This document shows, one piece after another, positions 18,953-26,075 of a stretch of 64,000 bases of DNA. This stretch comes from Anaerolineae bacterium (GTDB lineage Bacteria > Chloroflexota > Anaerolineae > B4-G1 > SLSP01): the NCBI GenBank assembly GCA_016931185.1, contig JAFGFI010000028.1:1-64000 (forward strand), written 5' to 3'. Numbering within the stretch: the stretch's first letter is position 1; every line of letters begins with the position of its first letter. The notes below the pieces were generated by a model. That model was not told the DNA's origin and did no database searches. It worked only from the letters and a program-made list of their open reading frames with translations. A program made the translations under genes and the position numbers.

Positions 18953-20482
18953 TTAACTCAATGCGCTTTTTACAATCTTACCGTTATTCATCGGCAAGTT
19001 GCTTCGAAACTCAATGTATTGGGGTATCATAAAATCCTCCAAGTGCGACCGGCAGTATCGCAACACATCTCTCTCCGTTAAATTCACTTTCGCCGGCACG
19101 ACAAAGGCTTTAATCGCCTGTCCCAAAATGGGATCGGGAATACCGATCACCGCAGCCTGGACAATTCCCTCAAGACCATAAAGCACATTTTCAACCTCTT
19201 TAGGAGAAACTTTTTCACCCCGGCTTTTGATAATATCGTCTTTACGCGAGACAAAGTAGAAATATCCCTCTTTGTCCATTTTGAAGTAATCACCGCTGTA
19301 GAGCACGTACTCTCCGGGGGTCGGTCCGGGCCGGTAAACTTTGGCTGTCGCTTCCGGTGCGTTCCAGTATCCTCGCATGACGTGAGAACCTCGAATAACG
19401 AGTTCCCCCATTACACCCGGTCCAACATGATGACCATCCTCATCCTCTAACCAGACTTCTGTGCCGGGAATGGCAATGCCAACCGAAGCAGGACGTACAT
19501 CTAACTGATCGGGAGGTAAATACAGGGTGCGCTTACACTCGGTTAGCCCGTACATAGAATAAAGTGTCGCCCACGAAAACCTTTCCCTGATCGCCAGAAT
19601 ATGCTCAGGCGGCAGGGCAGCAGCAGTATTGGTAATGTAACGCAGGGCACTTAAATTATAAGAGCTTAAATCCATCTGCAACAAAATAGCAAAGGCTGTA
19701 GGAACACCCGGAAACCCCGTAACCCGTTCATCCTCCATCCGCTTAAGCACCGCTGCCGGATAAGCAAAGGATTTCTCCAATATCAAGGTGCCTCCAAAAC
19801 GAAACACCATCAGCAACTGATATAGACCATAATCAAATGAAAGGGGCAAAACATTGATGACAATATCGTCAGGAGTATTTTCCAAATACTGTATGATCGA
19901 ACCAGAGGCAAAAACAACATTGTTATGCCCGGACATCACACCTTTAGGATCACCTGTGCTGCCAGAGGTGTAGATAAGGCAAGCCAAGTCCAAGTCTATC
20001 GTAGGACAAGGTGGACAGGTGGGGGGATACATAGGCAAAAGAGCATCCCATGCATACACCGTTGCGGTTTCATCTAAGGAAACTGCATCTATGTTCCCGC
20101 ATACTACGGTAAACTTAAGCGATGGCACCCTAGCCCGTAGTGTGACAGCAAGGTCCGCGTGACGCGCCGCTATAACCCATGCCGTAGCACGACAGTTATT
20201 CAAGATATATTCCAGCTTATCTTGCTTCGTTGTTGCATTAACCACAACAAATATGCCAGCAGCTTTGAGAATCGCAAAAATAGCGATAACGACCTCAACC
20301 GTGTTAGGCATATAGATGACCACCCGATCACCGCGCTGCACACCCTGTGCAATTAAAGCGTGCGCCAAGCGGTTTGCCTGTGCATCAATCTCTTGATATG
20401 TGAGTCGCTGCCCATCACAAATCAGCGCAACCTTATCAGGATACTGTTCAGCACTGTTTTCCAAAAAATCCTGGACCAGCAT
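18953..20482 (-). CDS. AMP-forming acyl/aminoacyl ligase
   Basis: A 509-residue adenylate-forming enzyme with all core motifs: the P-loop LIYTSGSTGDPKGVMSGH (about 171), MYGLTE (about 313), YSGDYFKMDKEGYFYFVSR, and the catalytic C-terminal Lys in NNGKIVKSAL. AAGGAG precedes ATG 20482. It activates a carboxylic acid with ATP and loads it on CoA or, given the carrier-protein gene 93 bases upstream, more likely on that carrier's phosphopantetheine arm. Related ligases accompany carrier protein and AsnB in exosortase-A-type polysaccharide loci. Substrate cannot be read from the sequence. Confidence 0.9.
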   Translation of the reverse strand: MLVQDFLENSAEQYPDKVALICDGQRLTYQEIDAQANRLAHALIAQGVQRGDRVVIYMPNTVEVVIAIFAILKAAGIFVVVNATTKQDKLEYILNNCRATAWVIAARHADLAVTLRARVPSLKFTVVCGNIDAVSLDETATVYAWDALLPMYPPTCPPCPTIDLDLACLIYTSGSTGDPKGVMSGHNNVVFASGSIIQYLENTPDDIVINVLPLSFDYGLYQLLMVFRFGGTLILEKSFAYPAAVLKRMEDERVTGFPGVPTAFAILLQMDLSSYNLSALRYITNTAAALPPEHILAIRERFSWATLYSMYGLTECKRTLYLPPDQLDVRPASVGIAIPGTEVWLEDEDGHHVGPGVMGELVIRGSHVMRGYWNAPEATAKVYRPGPTPGEYVLYSGDYFKMDKEGYFYFVSRKDDIIKSRGEKVSPKEVENVLYGLEGIVQAAVIGIPDPILGQAIKAFVVPAKVNLTERDVLRYCRSHLEDFMIPQYIEFRSNLPMNNGKIVKSALS

Positions 20483-20575
20483 AGGTCAATCTCCTTAAAT
20501 ATAGGCCTCACTTTATAGTGGGATCCGCCATCATTTTCATCCGTCGCAAAAACCCCTTAACTCCTAACACTCAAC

Positions 20576-20818
20576 TCACAACTTTCGCCGTATATAGGCC
20601 GCCAATTGTGTCACAGAGTCAAAATTTTCCGGCAGCACATCTTCATTCGCAACGGTAAGGCCAAACGTCTCTTCAACGAACAGAATTAACTCCAACACCC
20701 CCGTCGAATCTATAACCCCTTCTTCGAGAAAAGAGGCGTCATCGGGTAAAGAGTAGCCGTTGTCGCTGAACAGGAAGTTTTCTGCTACATATTGTTTAAT
20801 TTGTGTTTCGATGGTCAT
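20576..20818 (-). CDS. Acyl carrier protein
   Basis: An 80-residue acidic helical protein. The phosphopantetheine attachment Ser is in GVIDSTGVLEL at about residue 38, where fatty-acid ACPs usually have DSL. It starts with AAGGAGC upstream of ATG 20818 and lies 12 bases after the aminotransferase gene and 93 before the AMP ligase. It is most likely a dedicated carrier for the acid activated by that ligase, rather than the fatty-acid-synthase ACP, because no fatty-acid genes are nearby. Confidence 0.88.
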   Translation of the reverse strand: MTIETQIKQYVAENFLFSDNGYSLPDDASFLEEGVIDSTGVLELILFVEETFGLTVANEDVLPENFDSVTQLAAYIRRKL

Positions 20819-20830
20819 AGAAAATGCTCC

Positions 20831-22054
20831 TTATTTGTTGCGATTACAGGTCAAAACGTGACGTGAAATTTCGGCTATGTCATCCACATCTTGTTCTGTC
20901 ATTTGTGTATACAGAGGTAAAGAAACCAAACTTTGATAGGCCGCCTCTGCTATAGGAAAATCTGACAGCTCAAACCCGAAGCGCTCTTGGTAATAGGGCT
21001 GACGATGTAGGGGGATGAAATGCACCGAAGTGCAGATACCTCTTTCCCTAAGTGCTTCAATAAACTCGGCGCGATTAATTTTCAGCAACTCAAGCCGCAG
21101 GCGAATAGGATACAAATGCCACGCGTGTCTAACCCCGGAACGGCAAACAGGTAATTGAAGTTCCGGCACATCACGGAGCGCTGCGTTATATCGCATCGCG
21201 AGTCTATAGCGCTTTTGCATCATTTCCTCAAGGCGCTTCAGTTGGTGTAACCCTAACGCGGCCTGGATATCGGTCATATTATATTTAAAGCCAGGTATAA
21301 CGACCTCGTAATACCACGAACCTTCGGAGGTATAACGTTTCCAGGCATCATGGGTCATACCGTGAAGCCCCCAGATGCGCATTTGTTCAGCATACGCATC
21401 ATCATGAGTCGTGATCATCCCTCCTTCAGCAGTAGTCAAATTCTTGGTTGCATAAAAGCTGAACACGGTAGCATGGCGGCAATCACCGAGATAGTTGCTG
21501 AACCGTCCTATGCGTTGCCCCCGCCATTCAGCAGCGATCGCATGAGCAGCGTCTTCGATGACAAGCAATTGATATTTCCTGGCAATTTCATAAATGGTTT
21601 CCAGGTCACAAGGGTGTCCGTATAAATGCACCGGTATAATAGCCTTCGTGCGAGGGCCGATCGCTGCTACTACACGCTCTGGTGCAATATTAAGCGTATC
21701 GGATTCCACATCCACAATGATCGGAGTTGCGCCCAGATGTACGACTACATTGGCCGTAGCACAAAAAGTCATTGTGGGTACGATCACTTCATCGCCTGGG
21801 CCAATCCCCGCTGCGGCCAATGCTATATGTAACCCGCCTGTACATGAATTGACAGCCACTGCATGTCGGGCGCCTATATACTCGGCAAAACGTTGCTCAA
21901 ATATTTTGGTTTTTGGACCAGTGGTAATCCATCCTGACTTGAGTGTATCTACAACTTCATCAATCTCAGCTTGACTGATATCGGGGCGACAAAAAGGTAA
22001 AATTTCCTCACGCACTGGGCCCCCAAATGTAGCGATTTCTGTTTGTCCCGCCAT
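20831..22054 (-). CDS. DegT/DnrJ/EryC1-family PLP sugar aminotransferase
   Basis: About 407 residues from ATG 22054, chosen because a perfect AAGGAGGGAG lies directly upstream; a longer reading to 22174 would start inside a palindromic repeat. Family features are GGLHIALAAAGIGPGDEVIVPTMTF in pieces, VIEDAAHAIAAEWRGQ with the PLP-ring Asp, FSFYATKNLTTAEGGM with the PLP Lys, and GFKYNMTDIQAALG near the C-terminal third. It transfers the amino group of glutamate to a keto-sugar nucleotide. The likely partner is the 4-keto sugar made by the WbpM-like dehydratase at the end of the same operon, giving a 4-amino-4,6-dideoxy sugar (inference). Confidence 0.92.
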   Translation of the reverse strand: MAGQTEIATFGGPVREEILPFCRPDISQAEIDEVVDTLKSGWITTGPKTKIFEQRFAEYIGARHAVAVNSCTGGLHIALAAAGIGPGDEVIVPTMTFCATANVVVHLGATPIIVDVESDTLNIAPERVVAAIGPRTKAIIPVHLYGHPCDLETIYEIARKYQLLVIEDAAHAIAAEWRGQRIGRFSNYLGDCRHATVFSFYATKNLTTAEGGMITTHDDAYAEQMRIWGLHGMTHDAWKRYTSEGSWYYEVVIPGFKYNMTDIQAALGLHQLKRLEEMMQKRYRLAMRYNAALRDVPELQLPVCRSGVRHAWHLYPIRLRLELLKINRAEFIEALRERGICTSVHFIPLHRQPYYQERFGFELSDFPIAEAAYQSLVSLPLYTQMTEQDVDDIAEISRHVLTCNRNK

Positions 22055-22082
22055 AAGCTCCCTCCTTCGTAAATAGGTACGT

Positions 22083-22120
22083 TGCACTTTCTGAAGTGCG
22101 CTGCACCTGTTTTCATCCAT
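22083..22120. repeat. Palindromic interspersed repeat, copy A
   Basis: The sequence tgcactttctgaagtgc, a short palindrome, followed by ctgcacctgttttcatcc. It recurs with few changes at 45247-45284 (tgcacttcggaaagtgc, then atgcacctgttttcatcc). It lies in the 175-base gap between the aminotransferase and the sugar-transferase gene. Confidence 0.65.
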
Positions 22121-22229
22121 TAGCGATGAACCCTGCTCATAGCAAATCCTCCGCAAATGGATCAACGGATTCAACGGGTAGAACTGAAAGTCTGTCCGTT
22201 AAAGTCCATTCGATCTGTTGTGAAAATTT

Positions 22230-22820
22230 TTATTCTTTAAACACAAATAGCGCCATAATAGTCTTTAGAACAATCGATAAATCTCCGAAAAACGAGTGAC
22301 TCTTTATATAATCCAAATCTATACTTAACTTATCACTCATAATTGTTAAATAATCTTGTTCCAAAGTGGCTTTGTGTAAAAGCATTTCTTCATTCCTATA
22401 CTTGATCTGAGCCAATCCTGTAATTCCAGGCCGGACGGTTAAAACCCCCAATTGCTCAGGCGTGTAACGCGTAACCCAGGAAGATACTTCTGGACGCGGA
22501 CCTACAAGACTCATATCCCCTTTTAAAACATTCCAAAGACTTGGAAGCTCATCTAACTTGGTTTTTCTTAAGATCCGGCCAATCCTCGTAATTCTTGGAT
22601 CATCCTGACTGGTAATAGATGCACCTTTTTGGGGGGCACCAGCAACCATACTGCGGAATTTGAGCATATTAAAAGGTTTTCCATAGCGTCCAATCCGTTT
22701 CCCGCTAAAGAAAACCGGACCAGGTGAGTCTAGTTTAATCAGGAACGCAACTATTATGAAAACAGGAAACAGAATAATTAAACCTGATAACGCAACTGTA
22801 ATATCCAAAATACGTTTCAT
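22230..22820 (-). CDS. Undecaprenyl-phosphate sugar-1-phosphate transferase (priming transferase)
   Basis: About 196 residues from ATG 22820. AGGAG lies 10 bases upstream, and the resulting start MKRILDITVALSG is the classic beginning of the short WbaP/PglC-like family. The single N-terminal membrane segment (LIILFPVFIIVAFLI) is followed by GPVFFSGKRIGRYGKPF, MLKFRSM, ITRIGRILRKTKLDELPSL and LVGPRPE, the signature of the catalytic domain. It starts repeat-unit assembly by moving a sugar-1-phosphate from a nucleotide sugar to undecaprenyl phosphate at the inner face of the membrane. A longer reading to 23048 would run over the upstream SGNH gene and is rejected. Confidence 0.93.
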   Translation of the reverse strand: MKRILDITVALSGLIILFPVFIIVAFLIKLDSPGPVFFSGKRIGRYGKPFNMLKFRSMVAGAPQKGASITSQDDPRITRIGRILRKTKLDELPSLWNVLKGDMSLVGPRPEVSSWVTRYTPEQLGVLTVRPGITGLAQIKYRNEEMLLHKATLEQDYLTIMSDKLSIDLDYIKSHSFFGDLSIVLKTIMALFVFKE

Positions 22821-22833
22821 GATCATTCTGCTC

Positions 22834-23733
22834 CTATTTTTGATCTTCGCGATAAGTCTGCACGACCTCATCCACGTAATCAACAAAGCGTGGCCCGATG
22901 ATTTGGTTGGCTTGCTCGTTGGGATGTGAATCAGAGCTTTCTGAATTCCGCTGATATGCAGTACGCAGCATATTTGTCTGTGGATCTGCAAGCTGATCAA
23001 AGAAATCAAAAACAAATAAATTAGGTAATCCAGCCGGGTATTCACCAACGAGCCAGTTAGCCAACACCCTGACCCTGGCGGCCTCTTCCGCGTTTGTAGC
23101 TTGGGGATGTAGGGGCGGGGAAGTCAAAAAAATGAATACTTTGTCAGGATGTTGTGCTATCACGTCCCGCATTTGCAGATACCACGTCTTATGCTGTTCC
23201 AGCATCTCTTCACTTTTGATCGCGCTATTAGGAAAACAAGACTTAAAAATCAGGACTTCATGTTGCAACAAGTGGCTGAACGCATTGTCGGGAGGATTAT
23301 GAACCGGTTGTGCAAACAGTACAGCTAATCCTTCCGGATTGGTATTCCCCCCCCCTCGTGTACCCGCTGTGATTTCAGGAATGTCGTAACTGCTCCCTGT
23401 ACCTGAGCCATCAGGACGGGTCAATCCAATGGTGTTGTAGTCATGATCCCAGAACTGGTATCCACGTTGCGAGAATAATTCACGGACATTACCTTGCTCA
23501 ATCAGATTTTTTCCGGTGGAATGGTGCAAAAAGATCACATTAGTGTAAGTACCATCACTTTCGATCCACTCGGTACTCACCGGCAACGGGCGTTCCAGAC
23601 GGCCCCTTACCCAACGCCACGCCCGGCGGCCAAAAAGTGCAACAAATACCACGCCCAGGATGAGGAGGGTAATACTTACTATGATAACCGCATAATATGT
23701 AGGTTTCGGCACCGGTTTATCCTTTCTGTCCAT
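22834..23733 (-). CDS. Membrane-anchored SGNH-like hydrolase (paralogue of 23742-26075)
   Basis: A 299-residue protein with one N-terminal membrane helix (YYAVIIVSITLLILGVVFVALF) and an outside domain. Conserved blocks shared with the neighbour are VIFLHHSTGKNL (Ser as candidate nucleophile), LIFKSCFPNS, FIFLTSPPL, NWLVGEYP, FVFDFFD and SDSHPNEQAN (candidate Asp/His). Their order fits an SGNH/GDSL-type esterase or transferase fold, although the usual GDS and DxxH are altered, so the family is assigned by analogy. Nine consecutive G residues in the coding strand (23347-23355) encode the GGG near residue 129. The gene starts 8 bases after its paralogue ends and stops 13 bases before the sugar-transferase ATG. 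Possible role: acyl removal or transfer on the exported polymer. Confidence 0.65.
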   Translation of the reverse strand: MDRKDKPVPKPTYYAVIIVSITLLILGVVFVALFGRRAWRWVRGRLERPLPVSTEWIESDGTYTNVIFLHHSTGKNLIEQGNVRELFSQRGYQFWDHDYNTIGLTRPDGSGTGSSYDIPEITAGTRGGGNTNPEGLAVLFAQPVHNPPDNAFSHLLQHEVLIFKSCFPNSAIKSEEMLEQHKTWYLQMRDVIAQHPDKVFIFLTSPPLHPQATNAEEAARVRVLANWLVGEYPAGLPNLFVFDFFDQLADPQTNMLRTAYQRNSESSDSHPNEQANQIIGPRFVDYVDEVVQTYREDQK

Positions 23734-23741
23734 AATGTAAG

Positions 23742-26075
23742 TTATATTCCTCTAAGAACGAGAGGTAAATATATTTGGTCCGTGGACAACACGATAAGTG
23801 TCAATCCCACTGTATTTGAGATAAGCCTGGTAACAGCCGTTATTGTCATTGGATAAATCCTCGCTGGCGCAGAGCTTAGCGTGGCAATAGACAAATGACT
23901 GTTACCTGGAGGTATAACAGGATTCGGTGTAAAGACCGGGGTTCCTGTTGGAGTTCCCTGTATCGTCAATGTTACAGGGGTAACAAAGCCTTCGCCGGCA
24001 GCTACGGAAAGTGTGTAAACGGCGGTGTCGCCGGGTTGCACAGAAAGCACATAGGGTTGGACCGTCAGTGTCAACACCGGCTTCACAAGCAATGTCAAAT
24101 ACGTAGCACGACTGATGGCCCCCGTAGTCGCGGTTACCGTCACTGGATAGGTACCCACAGGAAGTGCCAGGGTTGTCGTGATGCTTAGGTAACTCACACC
24201 CCGTGAATCCAAGGGGTTGGGTGCAAATAGTGCCTTTGCTTCAGCCGGCATACCCTGAATCGTAAATGTCACAGGACCGGTAAACCCCACACTGGTTGCT
24301 ACGGTGAGACTATAGGTGGCTGTATCGCCGGGAAAAATCACAGATATATCAGGCTGCGCCTGTAATGTTATCGTTGGCTCCACCGTCAATGTCAAATTTG
24401 CCGTGGTACTTACAATTCCAGCATCGGCTGTGACCTCTACAAAGTAGGTGCCTACCGGCACAAATGGCGTGGTGGTGATATATAAATGACTAACGCCGGG
24501 AGGAATAACCGGATTTGGGAAAAACGTGGCTGTCGCTTCTGAAGGTAATCCCTCCAAAGCAAAAGCCACAGGAGCGGAGAAACCTCGGCTGGTCCCTACC
24601 GAGAGAGTATACACACGTGTGTTTCCCGGTACTGCTGCGTGCGTCACAGGCTGTCCTGCCAGTGTAAGAGTAAGTTTTGCAGTCAAGGTCAACGGCACAG
24701 TATCACTGACCAGTGTAGCTGTAGCAACCACGACTATTGGATAAGTCCCCATAGGTGTAGATTTAGTGGTTGTGAGGGTAAGTTGGCTCATTGCAGGCGG
24801 CGTAATTGGGTTAGGTGTAAAAGTGGCTGTCGTGCCGGTAGGAATACCCTGGAGTGTCAGAGTCACAGGGGCGTTAAATCCCTGGCTGGCAGTTACGGAA
24901 AGTGTAAATGTCGCAACGCCTCCTGGTATCACGCTTACCACATCACTTGCCGTGGTTACGGAAATCCATTCGACTGCTTCTTCCACACATTGCCCATATT
25001 TCCAGCAGTTATAATAGGCATTGAGCAGCGGTACAAACTCGCCGGTGGCTTTTTGATTGCCGGCAGAACTCGGATGATCATTTGTCCCGCCACTAGTTGG
25101 ATATTCAAGTGTGTTTGGACTCATATCATCATCACCCTGCGTGATATGTTCGATTATGATGGGAGTGGTTGTGGTAACAATACGGTGGTGATTACCGGAA
25201 GATAACCCGTAGTCATTTGTATTAGCATCGCCCCCATTGGTTGTAAGGACATTATAAAAATCAAAAACAGCAACATTGTGGTAAGCATAATCGGCAAGCC
25301 AATCATGCACCAGCCAATTGTTAAACGCACGAGCGTTATCAGCATAGGTGTCATCAATGAGGGGGGGAGCAGTAATCACCACAAAAAGCTTGTCCTGCCG
25401 CGTTTCAAAGTAAGTCAGAATATCATTGTAGATACCTTTAGCATTACCAACTGTGTGATCACTTGATGAAGAGGATTGTCCACGCAATGGATTATCACCT
25501 ACTGTCGGAGCTTCGTCTGGTTCTCCTCTTAACTCGGAATTAGGGTAACAGGATTTAAACATAATAATCTCATTCTCACCACCGGGATCAACCACGCTGC
25601 TGTTCGAGGCTGCATTATTATTCGTGGTGTAAAGTGCACTCAGATAAGTATCGCGATGAATCCCTACGAACCAGTTATACCAATATCCAATGTCTGTGTG
25701 ATCTCCAATGGTCCCACTACCCACATCCTCATCAAGCGGGCCCCAGCCATAACTCACGTCGAGTACATAATAATTATTGTCATTCAGTGTCTGGCGCAAT
25801 CGACCCTCGGACGCGAGCAACCAATGGCTACCAACCGAATGATGGATAAAAACTAATTTTACCGTTTCTGTAGGGGGGTTGGGATTGAAGTTCTGATTCT
25901 GAAAGGATGCATTTGTATTGACAGGAAATGTATAGGCGTAACTTTTACCATTGAACATAGTCGCATTCGCCGTGACCGTTCCCCAAGAACATGTACTTAT
26001 TATAAGTACTCCCACAAACACTATCACACCTATCAATACAGATAACAATCGCGTCAACCGTACATTGGTCTTCAT
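23742..26075 (-). CDS. Secreted SGNH-like hydrolase with four Ig-like repeats and YLPLVLR tail
   Basis: A 777-residue protein with a signal peptide (LLSVLIGVIVFVGVLIIS). The first ~350 residues form an SGNH-like domain with blocks matching the downstream paralogue: LVFIHHSVGSHWLL, IIMFKSCYPNS, LFVVITAPPL, NNWLVHDWL, VAVFDFYN, TNDHPSSAGN. Four tandem repeats of about 90 residues follow (about 370-765), each with the pattern PGxxATYxLxV...GFxxPVTxTxxGxPxxxxAxFxPNP, resembling NEW3/Ig-like carbohydrate-enzyme accessory domains. The C-terminus is IYLPLVLRGI. AAGGGGGC precedes ATG 26075, which overlaps the preceding gene by 4 bases. Likely an extracellular polymer-modifying enzyme; substrate unknown. 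Confidence 0.68.
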   Translation of the reverse strand: MKTNVRLTRLLSVLIGVIVFVGVLIISTCSWGTVTANATMFNGKSYAYTFPVNTNASFQNQNFNPNPPTETVKLVFIHHSVGSHWLLASEGRLRQTLNDNNYYVLDVSYGWGPLDEDVGSGTIGDHTDIGYWYNWFVGIHRDTYLSALYTTNNNAASNSSVVDPGGENEIIMFKSCYPNSELRGEPDEAPTVGDNPLRGQSSSSSDHTVGNAKGIYNDILTYFETRQDKLFVVITAPPLIDDTYADNARAFNNWLVHDWLADYAYHNVAVFDFYNVLTTNGGDANTNDYGLSSGNHHRIVTTTTPIIIEHITQGDDDMSPNTLEYPTSGGTNDHPSSAGNQKATGEFVPLLNAYYNCWKYGQCVEEAVEWISVTTASDVVSVIPGGVATFTLSVTASQGFNAPVTLTLQGIPTGTTATFTPNPITPPAMSQLTLTTTKSTPMGTYPIVVVATATLVSDTVPLTLTAKLTLTLAGQPVTHAAVPGNTRVYTLSVGTSRGFSAPVAFALEGLPSEATATFFPNPVIPPGVSHLYITTTPFVPVGTYFVEVTADAGIVSTTANLTLTVEPTITLQAQPDISVIFPGDTATYSLTVATSVGFTGPVTFTIQGMPAEAKALFAPNPLDSRGVSYLSITTTLALPVGTYPVTVTATTGAISRATYLTLLVKPVLTLTVQPYVLSVQPGDTAVYTLSVAAGEGFVTPVTLTIQGTPTGTPVFTPNPVIPPGNSHLSIATLSSAPARIYPMTITAVTRLISNTVGLTLIVLSTDQIYLPLVLRGI

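Noticed and set aside
22055..22174. N-terminal extension of the DegT aminotransferase to 22174
   Set aside because: It runs through a palindromic repeat, and a perfect ribosome site supports the ATG at 22054.
22821..23048. Longer sugar-transferase reading starting at 23048
   Set aside because: It overlaps the upstream SGNH-like gene by over 200 bases and the family start MKRILD is at 22820.
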